Positions 28,901-39,159 of a DNA stretch of 64,000 nt are shown here, one piece after another. The notes below the pieces were generated by a model, which searched no databases, was not told the DNA's origin, and worked only from the letters and a program-made list of their open reading frames with translations. Both the position numbers and the translations under genes were made by a program. The stretch's first letter is position 1. Every line of letters begins with the position of its first letter. Source of the stretch: Enterobacter sp. Ag1 (GTDB taxonomy: Bacteria; Pseudomonadota; Gammaproteobacteria; Enterobacterales; Enterobacteriaceae); contig AKXM01000031.1 of assembly GCA_000277545.1 (NCBI GenBank), positions 1 to 64,000 of the forward strand, given 5' to 3'.

Positions 28901-31900
28901 CCGATGGCCCGCACGCGATTACGCTGCAGCAGACCGACCTCGCGGGCAACATCAGTAGCGTGACCGTCGGCCCAACCTTCACAGTGGACACCCTTCCACC
29001 GGTGGCGGTCACCATTGACACCGTGAGCCAGGACGGCACAACCGTGACCGGGACAGGTGAGGCCGGTGACACCGTGAAAATTGTCGGTCCAAACGGCGTG
29101 CTACTGGGTACGGCACAAATTGACCAAACCGGGCACTTCACCCTGACCCTCACCCCGGCCCAAACGCATGGCGGCACGCTGACTGCCCAGGTGCAGGATG
29201 CGGCGGGTAACATGGGGCCGGATACCACCTTCCCGGCGTCAAACTCCGGCTTCCCGACCATTCCGGTTCTGATTTCGGTCACTGACGATGTCGGCCCGAT
29301 CCAGGGGCCGCTGACGAACGGTCAACCAACGGATGACAACCGTCCGACCCTGAAAGGCACCGCCGAGGCGGGATCGACTATCACTATTTTCGACAATGGC
29401 TTATTCATTGGTGCCACCCTGGCTGATGCGGGTGGCAACTGGAGCTTCACTCCTCTCCTGCCGCTGCTTGATGGCCCCCACAACTTTACGCTTTCGGCCA
29501 CGAATACTAACGGCACCAGCGGGATATCCTCACCGTTTGGCGTCGTCGTGGATACCACGCCTCCGATACTGCCCACCGGACTGGCCGTCTCTAACGACGG
29601 GACAACGCTCACCGGGACAGCAGAAGCCAACAGCAAGGTCACCATCACAAACGCCAGCGGCACCGTGCTCGGTACGGCCACGGCGGACGGTACCGGTCAC
29701 TTCAGCGTGACGCTCAACCCACCTCAGCTTAACGGGGAGATCTTAACCGCCAAAGCGACCGACGCGGCGGGTAACACTGGCCCTGGTGCCGCTATTCCTG
29801 CCCCGGATCACACGCCACCGAATGCCCCAACCGGGCTGGCCGTGAGCGCTGATGGCCTGCATGTGACCGGTACCGCCGAACCGAACAGTACCGTCACCGT
29901 CTGGGACGGTAACGGCAATGTGATTGGCGTTGGTATCGCCAGCGGCACGGGCACATTTGATATTTCCCCGCTCACGCCACCGCAGCTAAACGGCCAGACG
30001 CTGATGGTCACCGCGACGGACGCCGCGAACAACGTCAGTACGCCTGCCGCCGTCATTGCCCAGGATCATACGCCGCCTGCGCTGCCGACCAACCTCACCT
30101 TCAATGAAGACGGCTCGGTACTGACCGGTAAAGCCGAGGCTGGCAGCACGGTGAAAGTGACCGACGCGCTGGGCAATCCGTTGGGCCAGGCCGTTGCCGG
30201 ACCGGATGGCAGCTTTAGCATCACCCTGACAACCCCGCAGGCGAACGGCCAGCTGGTGGAAGTGAACGCCACGGATGCCGCAGGGAATATCGGCCCGAAC
30301 GCCCCGGTCACCGCCCCGGATATCACCCCACCGAATATGCCGATCATCGGTTCCGTGGTCGACAATGTGCCTGAGCATACCGGTAACCTGAACAACGGCG
30401 ATCTGACTAACGACGATAAACCGACGATCTCCGGTACGGCTGAAGCTAACTCAACCGTGAAGATTTACGACAACGGGACGCTGATCGGCACGGTCAGCGC
30501 CAACGGCAGCGGAGCCTGGACCTTTACGCCGACCACCTCTATTGGCCAGGGCCTGCATAGCCTGACGGTGACCGCCACCGATGCCGCAGGCAACGTCAGC
30601 CAGCCGAGCGCCGCCTTTAACATCAACGTAGACTCCATCGCCCCTACCGCCCCAACGATTACCCAGGTGTATGACGATGTGGGCACCGTGACCGGGCCGG
30701 TCAGCAATAACGGCGCCACCAACGATCCGACGCCAACCCTGAGCGGCAGCGGCGAACCGGGATCTATCATCACGGTTTACGACGGACTGGACGTCCTGGG
30801 CACCACCACCGTTAACGGCAACGGCACCTGGACATTTACGCCAACCACGCCGCTGCTGGACGGGCCACATTCCTTTACGGTCACGGCTTCGGATGCCGCA
30901 GGCAACGTCACCGCACATTCCCCGGCGTGGGACATCAATCTGATTACTACGCTGCCGGCCACGCCGGTGATTGGCGAAATTCTGGATACCGTCGGGAGCG
31001 TCACCGGGCCAGTCCTGCCGGGCACCTCTACCGACGATACCAAACCGGTTATCAGCGGCACCGCCGGGGCTAACGCAGTCGTGAATATTTACGATGGCAA
31101 CACGCTGATCGGCACCGTGACGGCAAACGGCAGCGGCGCATGGACGTTTACGCCAACCCAGCCGCTAAGCGAAGGTTCGCACACCATCAATGTGTACGTG
31201 ACCGATGCCGCCGGGAATACCAGTAATGCCGCAACCCAGATTGTTATTATCGATACGACTCCGCCGGGAGCGCCTTCCATCGACGGGGCGCTGGGTAACG
31301 TCGCAAACACGCAGACTCCGCTGATTAACGGCGGCAGTACCCAAAGTACGGAACCCGTGTTCTCAGGCAAAGGTGAAATTGGGGCCACTATTACCCTGTA
31401 CGTCGACGGGGGGACAACGCCAATTGGCACGGCCACCGTAGACGCGACCGGGAGCTGGACAATCACCCCAACCTCACCGCTGGGCAGCGGGACGCACGTG
31501 TTTACTACCGTGGCAACGGATCCGGCGGGCAACACGGGGATGCCTTCTTCTGGCTTCACGCTCTCGGTTTACGCGACGCCTCCGGCTCAGCCAGCGGCAC
31601 CAGTCGTGACCGATAATGTGCCTCCGGTGGTCGGTCCCGTCGCTCCGGGCGGCAGTACCAATGACACCACGCCAACCTTTAGCGGGACCGGCATCGCGGG
31701 CTCAACCATCAACGTCTACAACAACGGGAACGACCTGATAGGCACCGCCACCGTGCGCTCCGACGGGACCTGGAGCGTGACCCCGTCAACGCCGTTTACC
31801 GAAACGACCTACAACATTACCGTCCAGGTGACCGATCCGGCGGGCAACATCAGCCTGCCGTCAGCCCCGATCGCGATCACCGTAGACACAACGCCGCCGG

Positions 31901-34900
31901 CGGCACCGACTATCGGTACCGTAGATGACGGCGTGGGTCCGGTGACCGGGCCAATTACCAACGGCATTACCGATGACACGAAGCCGGTGTTCCACGGCAC
32001 GGGTGAAATCGGCGCGACCGTCACGCTTTACAACGGCAGCACGGCGATAGGCTCTGCGGTAGTGGATGGCTCGGGTAACTGGACCATTACGCCGAATACC
32101 GCACTCAACAACGGCGTGAATACCATCACCGCCGAACAAACCGATAAAGCCGGGAACGTCAGCGGGCCATCCACCGATTATGTACTGACCGTCGATACCG
32201 TGCCGCTCACCGCGCCGGTCGTCGTGGAAATCATTGATAACGTGGGCCCGATCCAGACCCCGCTGGTCAACGGCAGCTTCACCGATGACACCACGCCAAC
32301 CTTTACCGGTACCGGCAAAGTCGGCAGCACAATCACGCTGTACGACACCAATGGCACGACGATTCTGGGTACCGGTGTCGTGGCCGCCAATGGCACATGG
32401 AGTATCACCACTTCCGTGCTGCCGGAAGGTGCACACAGCATTACCATCAAAGCGGTGGATGACGTAGGCAACAGCGTGGGGCCTTCTGTGCCAATTGTGA
32501 TTAACGTCGATACCACTCCGCCACCAAACCCTGTGGTGCTGCCGATCACCGACCCTACCGGTACGCTTGTAGCCGGTACCGCTGAACCGGGGGCAACGGT
32601 TATCATCAAAGACTCCAGCGGCAACGTGCTGGGCACCGGCGTGGCTGACCCGATTTTGGGTACCTGGACCGTTACGATGTCACCGGCTCAAACCACCGGC
32701 GCAACCCTGACGGCTATTGCTCAGGATCCAGCGGGTAACCAAAGCGCGGGCATTAACTTCACCGCAACCAGCTCCATCCTGCCGCATCCGCCAACCATCG
32801 ATCTGGTAGACGATAACGTGGGCGCCATAACCGGTAACGTCGGCAACGGGAAATCGACCGATGATACTTTACCTACCCTGAGTGGTTCAGGTGCCTCCGC
32901 GGGCGGTGTCGTGCATGTTTACATTGATGGCGTGCTGTTCACTTCTGTGCCCGTCGGCGCCGGCGGCACATGGACGTATCAGCTCACCACCCCGCTGACT
33001 CAAGGCCCGCATACCTTTGCCGTCAGCCAGACCGTCGGTCTTGAGACGAGCGGCCTGTCTCCGCTCTACACCATCATTGTCGACACCACGCCACCAGCCC
33101 AGCCGGTGATTGTCTCCGTGGTAGACGATGTAGTAGGCGGCGTAGTCGGGCCGTTGACCAATGGCCAGGCCACGAACGACCCAACGCCAACCCTGAGCGG
33201 CACGGCGGAAGCTGGCAGCACGGTGAACATTCTCGATAACGGCACCATCATCGGTACCGTCACCGCGAATGCCCTCGGCATCTGGACCTTTACGCCAGGC
33301 ACTAACCTTGGCGAGGGTTCTCACACCCTGACCGTCACGGCGACAGACGCCGCCGGGAACGTCAGCCTGCCGTCCACCGGCTTTGTGGTCAATGTGGATA
33401 CTGTCGCCCCAACAGCACCGGTGATATCAACCGTCATCAACGATGTCACATCGCAGCCAGTCATCTCCGGCCAGCCGACTAACGACAATACGCCAACCTT
33501 CAGCGGTACAGCCGAGGCCGGGACCACGCTGACCTTCAAGGACGGAAACGTCGTGATCGGCACCGTAACGGTACCGGTGGGTGGGAACTGGAGCTTTACC
33601 CCAACGGTTCCGCTACTGGATGGCAGCCATAACATCACCGTGACCGCCATGGATGCGGCAGGCAACGTCAGCGGCCCAAGCACAGGGTTCAACGTGGTGG
33701 TCGATACCGTGCCGCCTGTAGTGCCAGTCATTCTTTCGGTCATCGACGACCAGACTCAGCCGGGCACTAACCTGCCGCTGATCAACGGCCAGTTGACGAA
33801 GGACACTCAGCCAACCCTGAGCGGCACGGCGGAAGCCAACGCCACCATCACGGTGAAAGACGGCAATAACGTGCTGGGAACCACCCAGGCGGATGCGCTG
33901 GGCGCCTGGACATTCACCCCGTCCGCACCGCTGGGCCAAGGGACACATACCCTGAACGTCACGGCGACGGATGCCGCTGGCAACGTCAGTAACGCGGCTT
34001 CGTTTGGCGTGAATATTGACTCTGTCGCCCCGAACCCACCGGTGATCGTCACCGTGCTGGACAATACCGCGCCGGTTCTGGGGCCAATCACCAACGGCCA
34101 GGCCACCAACGAAACCCGCCCTTCCCTGAGCGGAACGGCGGAAGCTGGCGCCATTATTAAAGTTTACAGCGATGGCAACCTGATCGGCACCACCCTTGCC
34201 AACGGTTCCGGGGCATGGAGCCTGACGCCGGTGGCGGCACTCGGCAATGGCGCCCATACGTTAACCGTCACCGCGACCGATGCAGCCGGCAACGTCAGTA
34301 ATCCGTCCAGTGGCTTTGCGCTGACGGTGGATACTATTGCTCCGAACGCGCCGGTCATCAGCACCGTGGCGGATGCCGTCGGCCCAATCGTCGGCAACTT
34401 GTCTAACGGCCAGGTCACCGACGACACCCGTCCGGTGCTGACCGGTACCGCTGAGGGCAATGCTACCGTCAGCGTGTACGACAACGGCGTTCTGCTTGGC
34501 ACCGTCCAGGCAGATGCTGGCGGGGCGTGGAGCTTCAGGCCTGGCACCGCACTGATTAACGGCGGCCATGCGCTGACCGTGACCGCGACGGACGCTGCGG
34601 GCAACGTCAGCCTGCCGTCAACACCGTTTAACGTGGTGGTGGATACCATTGCGCCTACTCAGCCGATTGTGGTTCAGGCCTTCGATGACGTTGGTCCGGT
34701 TCAGGGGCCATTGGTGAGCGGACAGACAACGGACGACACTCAGCCAGCTCTCAGCGGGACAGCGGAAGCTAACTCCACCATTAATATTTACGATAATGGC
34801 AACCTGATTGGCACCGTAACGACCAGTGCCCTGGGAGCATGGACCTTCACGCCTGGGACCGCGCTGCCTCTCGGCCAGCACGTATTCACCGTCACCGCGA

Positions 34901-37900
34901 CCGATGCGGCAGGCAACACCAGCGTACCTTCGGCTGGCTTTACCCTGACCATCGCCAGCGGCGTGTCGAATACGCCGGTGCTGACCTCTGTGGTGGACGA
35001 TGTCGCCGGTGGCACGGTCGGGCCATTAACCAGCGGCCAGGCCACTAACGATGCACGCCCAACCCTGAACGGAACGGCAGATGCCAACAGCACCATCAAG
35101 ATTTACGATGGCGGCAACCTGATTGGCACCGTGTCGGCTAACGCCTTGGGCGTTTGGGTCTTTACCCCGCCGACCGCGCTGGCAAACGGCTCGCATACCT
35201 TTACCATCACCGCGACCAACGGTGCAGGCGTAATCAGTAGCCCAACGGCAGGCTTCACCATCGTGGTGGATACCGTGGCGCCTAACCAGCCTGCGATAAC
35301 CTCTGTGGTAGATGATGTCGGCCCGATCACTGGCCCGGTAGGTAACAACCAGCCAACGGACGATACACGCCCAACCCTGAACGGGACCGCCGAAGCCAAC
35401 GCCACGGTCAATATCTTTGATAACGGCGTGCTGCTGGGTACCACAACGGCAAACGGCAGCGGCGTCTGGACGTTCACGCCAACGCTGCCTCTGCTTCAGG
35501 GCAACCACTCGTTCACCGTCACCGCAACGGATGCGGCGGGTAACGTCAGCGTTCCGTCCGTACCGGCCGGTATTATTGTCGATACCGTCCCGCCGCTGGC
35601 GCCAACAGGTCTGACGGTCAACGCCACTGGTACAGTTGTTACCGGCGTTGCGGAAGCCAACAGCAAAGTGACCGTTACCTCGGCGACGGGTACCGTTCTG
35701 GGTACGGCTCAGGCTGACGGCAACGGGAACTTCAGCATTACGCTCTCCCCTGCGCAAACCAGCGCCCAGCCGCTGCTGGCCTTCGCTCAGGATGCCGCCG
35801 GGAACATCGGCGTTTCCGCCAGCTTCACCGCACCGTTTACCGGTGTGCCAGGGCTGCCGGTGATCACCAGCATCGTGGACGATGTTCTGCCGAAAACCGG
35901 CGTGGTGGGCAACGGGCAGAGCACCAATGACACCCAGCCGACGATCAACGGCACCGCCGAAGCCAACGCCACCGTCAAGATCTACGACAACGGTGCGCTG
36001 CTGGGGACGGTCACCGCCAACGCGAGCGGCGTCTGGACGTTTACCCCAACCGGTGCGCTGGGTGATGGCGTGCACGCCTTTACCGCCACAGCAACCAACG
36101 CCAACGGGACGGGCGGGGCGTCTCTGCCGACCTCGGTGATTGTCGATACTATTCCACCGCTGATCCCAACCGGGGTTATCAGCGCAGACGGGTCGACGAT
36201 CACTGGCGTCGCGGAAGCTAACAGCACCGTAACCATCACGCTGCCGGGCGGGATCACCGTCACCGGCACGGCGAATGCGTCCGGCGCGTTCAGCATCACC
36301 CTGCCGACTCGCCAGATTGAAGGGCAGTCGCTGTCAATATCTGCCGCGGATGCGGCGGGTAACGTCTCTCCATCGCTCTCGATCACCGCGCCGATTCTGC
36401 CACTTTCGGCCAGCAGCAACGTGGTCGATCTGGCGCTGACCAGCAACGCAGACATCACCACCTCGCACTACAGTGGCTATGGCAACCTACTGATTGGCGC
36501 GCTGGGGAACGTGGCGTCGGTTCTGGGCAGCAATACCGCCCAGGTCGGCTTCACCATCGGCAGCGGAGCAACGGGGCATATCACCATTAATGCCGCCGCC
36601 ACCGGCGTGGTACTGTCATTGCTGAATACGCTGGAAATCGCTATTCAGAAATTTGACGCGACCACTAACTCCTGGACGACGGTTGTCGACTCTTCACTGC
36701 CGCAGTTCCTGAACCTGCTGACCCTGGGCGCTACCGGCGTTACCCTGAACCTTGACGGACTGGGCGAAGGGCAATACCGCGTGCTGGGCTACAACACCAG
36801 CCTGCTGGCAACAGGTGCAGCGACCAACCTTGCGGTGACCGTCGAGCAGACCAGCGCCGGCGTGGTCAGCGGAACCACCACCTCAAGCGGGAACGTCATT
36901 ACCGATCCGGGTCCTGGTGGGGCTGTGGACAACGCCCCTACCGGCACCGTGGTCACGGCTATTACCGATGGCCAGGGCGTCTCCCATACGGTTGGCGCTG
37001 GCGGACTGGATATTCAGGGTAAATACGGCACCCTGCATATCAACCAGGACGGCAGCTATACCTACACCTTAACCAACACCTCAGCCGCGGTGCTGGGCCG
37101 TACCGAGAACTTTACCTACACCATTACCCAAAATGGCATCAGCGACTCTGCGCAGCTGATTGTCACCCTGGGCAACGGTGCCCCGGCCAGTACGGTCACC
37201 GCCACGGATAACACCGGTTCGCTGACCTTCGGCACCGATGTTGTCGCCGTTGACCACGGGGCTTCACAGCAAACGGGTCTGTCGGTGCTGAGCGTCGGTC
37301 TGGGGAATGTGGTCAACCTCAACCTGTTGGCTAACATGAGCAACCCGATTCTGTTTGATGTCGCAGACGGATCGACGCGCACCATGACGCTGCAGGCCAG
37401 CGTGGGCGGGGTGGCGCTGCTCTCCACCTTCGACCTGTACATCTACAAGTTCAACGTGGCGACCCAGCAATACGAGCAGTTCCAGGTGCAGAAAACCTGG
37501 CTAACGGCTCCGCTGTTGGGCGGCACCTCAGGCCAGTTGACCGTCACCCTGGGCGGCGGGGACTACCTGTTCCTGCTGATGAACGCGAGCGGTGTCTCAC
37601 TGCTGACCAGCTACACGCTGAATATCCTCCAGGATCATACCTACGCGGTGGACAGCCTGGCGGCCTCAACTGCCGGGAACGTGATGCAGGACGATGTCGC
37701 GCCAGCAGGCAGCTTGCTGACGGCGGTGAACGGCGTGGCAGTTTCCGCGACCGGTACCACCACCATCAACGGTAAGTTCGGGACGCTGACCATTGATGCC
37801 CACGGCAACTACACCTACACGCTGAAATCCGGCGTGGGAGCTGACAGCATCAATACGCCAGACAGCTTCGTGTACACCGTGACCGCGCCAAACGGGGATA

Positions 37901-39078
37901 CCGGTACCGCGTCGCTGAACATCACCGCCACACCGCATACCGTGGATGCCGTGAACGATATCAGCTCCATCATGGCTATCACGTCGACGCAAAACACTGC
38001 GGCTTACGCTAGCGCCAACGTTGGGTCAGCCTCCTGGAACACGGCGCTGCTGGCCTCTACCCACGGCAACGGCAGCGGCACCTTTAACATTGCGGATAAC
38101 ACCGTGCTTAGCGGGGCCAACATTGTGTTCAAAGTGGCTTCCGGTCTGGTATTGGGTGGACTGTCCGTCAGCTGGACGCTAAGCGACGGCCAGGGTCACA
38201 CCTATACCGGCACCTTTAGCGGCAGCGCCCTGCTGGGCGGCACGGCAACCATTCCAATCACAGATCTGCACTCAGGCACCTGGACGCTGAGCTATGTCGG
38301 GAACATGGGGCCATTGGGGCTGGGCACGATCACCATCACGCCAACGGTCACCGGGACGTCAAACCTGCTGGATAGCTTCACGGCGCAAAGCACCATCGTA
38401 CACGGCAACCTGTACGACGGGACTGACTCCGCAGGTGCGTCTGACCAGCTTGGCAGCGTGCATACGCTGATGACAATTACCGGCGCCAACGGCAGCTCGG
38501 CCACGCTGAACCCGATGAGCAACAGCGACGCGGTGGCCACGATACAGGGGCAGTACGGCGCGCTGAAAATTGGTATCGGCGGCGACTACACCTACACCCT
38601 GAATCCGGGGGTATCGCCGGGGTCAATCACCAACAAAGAGGTCTTTACCTACGCTCTGAACGATCAGAACGGGCATACGGACACCGCCACCCTGACCATT
38701 AACATGAACCCGCAAATCGTCAGTACCGCATATGGGGACATTATCACCGGTTCTTCGGCCTACGCCGATACGCTGGTGTACCACGTCCTTGCAGGCGGCT
38801 CGGCCGATGGCACCGGCGGCAACGGATCGGACGTCTGGAAGAATTTCTCGCTCGCCAACGGGGACCAGATCAACATCCACGACCTGCTGGTCGGCTGGAA
38901 CGGGCAGACCTCATCGCTGGGTAATTACCTGAGCGTGGCAAGCGTCGGCAACAACACGGTGATTTCCATCGACCGTGACGGTACCGCCGGCACATACCAC
39001 TCAACCACTCTTGTCACTTTGGAGAACGTGCACACCACACTCGATGAGCTGATCCAGAACAACCACATTGTTGCCTGA
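25936..39078 (+). CDS. bapA: Giant BapA-type biofilm adhesin with Ig-like repeats
   Basis: 4380 residues. Secreted surface adhesin of the BapA/SiiE/LapA type, expected to promote cell-cell and biofilm contacts. It opens with a BapA-prefix beta domain (about 1-115) and a Gly/Ala/Trp hydrophobic stretch (about 118-145). Residues about 160-3490 hold 34 Ig-like modules by my count: 11 short (about 85-90 residues, opening TPPxxPTGLAVS) and 23 long (about 98-105 residues, with DDVGPVTGPL, TNDxTPTLSGT, IYDNG, W-F-TP and TDAAGNVS). The first eight alternate short-long; later ones are mostly long. Residues 3490-4260 hold non-Ig domains and three VCBS-like units (IQGKYGTL, INGKFGTL, IQGQYGAL, each followed by YTYTL). 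The end (about 4264-4380) is a type I secretion target domain (STAYGDIITG ... ISIDRDG). Start is ATG 25936 with GGAG eight bases ahead; an in-frame GTG at 25927 overlaps that RBS. The frame is unbroken. Confidence 0.93.
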   Translation: MRSILIISKLTGVKNNVEASEITLKGPSIVELKIEREEVASYTRSGQDLVIKLHSGETITIKNYYAFADQGGNQLVLEGHDGVLWWVQDPETAAHYEQIANIDAIMTATGAHAEGGALWPWVLGGLAVAAGGAIAAASSGGGGHSDSGTNPGNPGRPDVTPPPAPTGLAVSADGRTVTGNAEAGSTVTVKDASGNVIGTGTAGTDGSFTITLTSPQITGETLTVTATDPSGNTGPGATITTPTIPLPDEPGITGITNDHPNAPNGGNIGNNSPTNDNTPTLNGTGQAGTTVHIYDNGVQIGTVVVGANGTWSFTPGTALADGTHSFTVTATNERGESATSPAYTITIDTVPPAAATDLAVSPDGDTLTGHAEAGSTVTVKDANGNVIGTGTAGTDGSFTITLTTPQITGEILTVTATDPSGNSSPGATITAPNIPLPDEPAITGVINDNPGAPNGGNVGNNSPTNDNTPTLNGTGQAGTTIHIYDNGVQIGTVVVGAGGTWSFTPGSALADGSHVFTATASNERGETAPSPAYTVTIDTAPPGPATGLAVSPDGEIVTGHAEAGSTITIKDPNGVVVGSGTADNNGNISITLTTPQVDGETLTVVVTDPAGNNSPPANVTAPDVLPPVLPVITGVLDDVAPVTGNVGNGQSTNDNTPTLQGSGQAGDTIHIYANGSEIGTTKVGLDGTWSFTPTTPLVDNAYIFTAMASNVRGDSGTSVSYTVTVDTAAPSEPTGLLVSANGDIVTGIAEAGSTVTIKDANGNVIGTGTAAPITGVFSITLTTPQLDGSHLQVTATDAAGNVSPPGEATAPFFPLPTIPVITTIIDDVPPIVGTVPNNQPTNDQTPTLQGTGVVGETIHIFDNGVEIGTTIVLVGGIWTFTPVANLPDGPHSFTATASNIRGDSGSSTSYTVIVDTVVNPPVLDQILDTVGSITGPIGNNGITDDNKPAFSGTGEAGSTLTIFDNGLPIGQVTVGSDGKWSFTPSIALADGPHAITLQQTDLAGNISSVTVGPTFTVDTLPPVAVTIDTVSQDGTTVTGTGEAGDTVKIVGPNGVLLGTAQIDQTGHFTLTLTPAQTHGGTLTAQVQDAAGNMGPDTTFPASNSGFPTIPVLISVTDDVGPIQGPLTNGQPTDDNRPTLKGTAEAGSTITIFDNGLFIGATLADAGGNWSFTPLLPLLDGPHNFTLSATNTNGTSGISSPFGVVVDTTPPILPTGLAVSNDGTTLTGTAEANSKVTITNASGTVLGTATADGTGHFSVTLNPPQLNGEILTAKATDAAGNTGPGAAIPAPDHTPPNAPTGLAVSADGLHVTGTAEPNSTVTVWDGNGNVIGVGIASGTGTFDISPLTPPQLNGQTLMVTATDAANNVSTPAAVIAQDHTPPALPTNLTFNEDGSVLTGKAEAGSTVKVTDALGNPLGQAVAGPDGSFSITLTTPQANGQLVEVNATDAAGNIGPNAPVTAPDITPPNMPIIGSVVDNVPEHTGNLNNGDLTNDDKPTISGTAEANSTVKIYDNGTLIGTVSANGSGAWTFTPTTSIGQGLHSLTVTATDAAGNVSQPSAAFNINVDSIAPTAPTITQVYDDVGTVTGPVSNNGATNDPTPTLSGSGEPGSIITVYDGLDVLGTTTVNGNGTWTFTPTTPLLDGPHSFTVTASDAAGNVTAHSPAWDINLITTLPATPVIGEILDTVGSVTGPVLPGTSTDDTKPVISGTAGANAVVNIYDGNTLIGTVTANGSGAWTFTPTQPLSEGSHTINVYVTDAAGNTSNAATQIVIIDTTPPGAPSIDGALGNVANTQTPLINGGSTQSTEPVFSGKGEIGATITLYVDGGTTPIGTATVDATGSWTITPTSPLGSGTHVFTTVATDPAGNTGMPSSGFTLSVYATPPAQPAAPVVTDNVPPVVGPVAPGGSTNDTTPTFSGTGIAGSTINVYNNGNDLIGTATVRSDGTWSVTPSTPFTETTYNITVQVTDPAGNISLPSAPIAITVDTTPPAAPTIGTVDDGVGPVTGPITNGITDDTKPVFHGTGEIGATVTLYNGSTAIGSAVVDGSGNWTITPNTALNNGVNTITAEQTDKAGNVSGPSTDYVLTVDTVPLTAPVVVEIIDNVGPIQTPLVNGSFTDDTTPTFTGTGKVGSTITLYDTNGTTILGTGVVAANGTWSITTSVLPEGAHSITIKAVDDVGNSVGPSVPIVINVDTTPPPNPVVLPITDPTGTLVAGTAEPGATVIIKDSSGNVLGTGVADPILGTWTVTMSPAQTTGATLTAIAQDPAGNQSAGINFTATSSILPHPPTIDLVDDNVGAITGNVGNGKSTDDTLPTLSGSGASAGGVVHVYIDGVLFTSVPVGAGGTWTYQLTTPLTQGPHTFAVSQTVGLETSGLSPLYTIIVDTTPPAQPVIVSVVDDVVGGVVGPLTNGQATNDPTPTLSGTAEAGSTVNILDNGTIIGTVTANALGIWTFTPGTNLGEGSHTLTVTATDAAGNVSLPSTGFVVNVDTVAPTAPVISTVINDVTSQPVISGQPTNDNTPTFSGTAEAGTTLTFKDGNVVIGTVTVPVGGNWSFTPTVPLLDGSHNITVTAMDAAGNVSGPSTGFNVVVDTVPPVVPVILSVIDDQTQPGTNLPLINGQLTKDTQPTLSGTAEANATITVKDGNNVLGTTQADALGAWTFTPSAPLGQGTHTLNVTATDAAGNVSNAASFGVNIDSVAPNPPVIVTVLDNTAPVLGPITNGQATNETRPSLSGTAEAGAIIKVYSDGNLIGTTLANGSGAWSLTPVAALGNGAHTLTVTATDAAGNVSNPSSGFALTVDTIAPNAPVISTVADAVGPIVGNLSNGQVTDDTRPVLTGTAEGNATVSVYDNGVLLGTVQADAGGAWSFRPGTALINGGHALTVTATDAAGNVSLPSTPFNVVVDTIAPTQPIVVQAFDDVGPVQGPLVSGQTTDDTQPALSGTAEANSTINIYDNGNLIGTVTTSALGAWTFTPGTALPLGQHVFTVTATDAAGNTSVPSAGFTLTIASGVSNTPVLTSVVDDVAGGTVGPLTSGQATNDARPTLNGTADANSTIKIYDGGNLIGTVSANALGVWVFTPPTALANGSHTFTITATNGAGVISSPTAGFTIVVDTVAPNQPAITSVVDDVGPITGPVGNNQPTDDTRPTLNGTAEANATVNIFDNGVLLGTTTANGSGVWTFTPTLPLLQGNHSFTVTATDAAGNVSVPSVPAGIIVDTVPPLAPTGLTVNATGTVVTGVAEANSKVTVTSATGTVLGTAQADGNGNFSITLSPAQTSAQPLLAFAQDAAGNIGVSASFTAPFTGVPGLPVITSIVDDVLPKTGVVGNGQSTNDTQPTINGTAEANATVKIYDNGALLGTVTANASGVWTFTPTGALGDGVHAFTATATNANGTGGASLPTSVIVDTIPPLIPTGVISADGSTITGVAEANSTVTITLPGGITVTGTANASGAFSITLPTRQIEGQSLSISAADAAGNVSPSLSITAPILPLSASSNVVDLALTSNADITTSHYSGYGNLLIGALGNVASVLGSNTAQVGFTIGSGATGHITINAAATGVVLSLLNTLEIAIQKFDATTNSWTTVVDSSLPQFLNLLTLGATGVTLNLDGLGEGQYRVLGYNTSLLATGAATNLAVTVEQTSAGVVSGTTTSSGNVITDPGPGGAVDNAPTGTVVTAITDGQGVSHTVGAGGLDIQGKYGTLHINQDGSYTYTLTNTSAAVLGRTENFTYTITQNGISDSAQLIVTLGNGAPASTVTATDNTGSLTFGTDVVAVDHGASQQTGLSVLSVGLGNVVNLNLLANMSNPILFDVADGSTRTMTLQASVGGVALLSTFDLYIYKFNVATQQYEQFQVQKTWLTAPLLGGTSGQLTVTLGGGDYLFLLMNASGVSLLTSYTLNILQDHTYAVDSLAASTAGNVMQDDVAPAGSLLTAVNGVAVSATGTTTINGKFGTLTIDAHGNYTYTLKSGVGADSINTPDSFVYTVTAPNGDTGTASLNITATPHTVDAVNDISSIMAITSTQNTAAYASANVGSASWNTALLASTHGNGSGTFNIADNTVLSGANIVFKVASGLVLGGLSVSWTLSDGQGHTYTGTFSGSALLGGTATIPITDLHSGTWTLSYVGNMGPLGLGTITITPTVTGTSNLLDSFTAQSTIVHGNLYDGTDSAGASDQLGSVHTLMTITGANGSSATLNPMSNSDAVATIQGQYGALKIGIGGDYTYTLNPGVSPGSITNKEVFTYALNDQNGHTDTATLTINMNPQIVSTAYGDIITGSSAYADTLVYHVLAGGSADGTGGNGSDVWKNFSLANGDQINIHDLLVGWNGQTSSLGNYLSVASVGNNTVISIDRDGTAGTYHSTTLVTLENVHTTLDELIQNNHIVA

Positions 39079-39094
39079 TAGTAGTTGCGATAAA

Positions 39095-39120
39095 TCCCCG
39101 GGCGCACAGACGCCCGGGGA
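39095..39120 (+). repeat. GC-rich hairpin between bapA and bapB
   Basis: Perfect ten-base stem TCCCCGGGCG/CGCCCGGGGA with loop CACAGA, 17 bases after the bapA stop. No T run follows, so it is more likely an mRNA stability or partial-termination element than a full terminator. Confidence 0.65.
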
Positions 39121-39159
39121 ATAAGACAAAAACGCAGTGCCATTTATTAGGGAAAAAAT

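Noticed and set aside
26400..36400. Long tandem repeats that could be read as a CRISPR or satellite array
   Set aside because: The repeats are about 255-315 bases, coding, in one uninterrupted frame and diverged; they are protein modules.
38725..39078. RTX calcium-binding nonapeptides at the adhesin C-terminus
   Set aside because: Only one partial GGNGSD stretch is seen; no series of GGxGxDxxx repeats.
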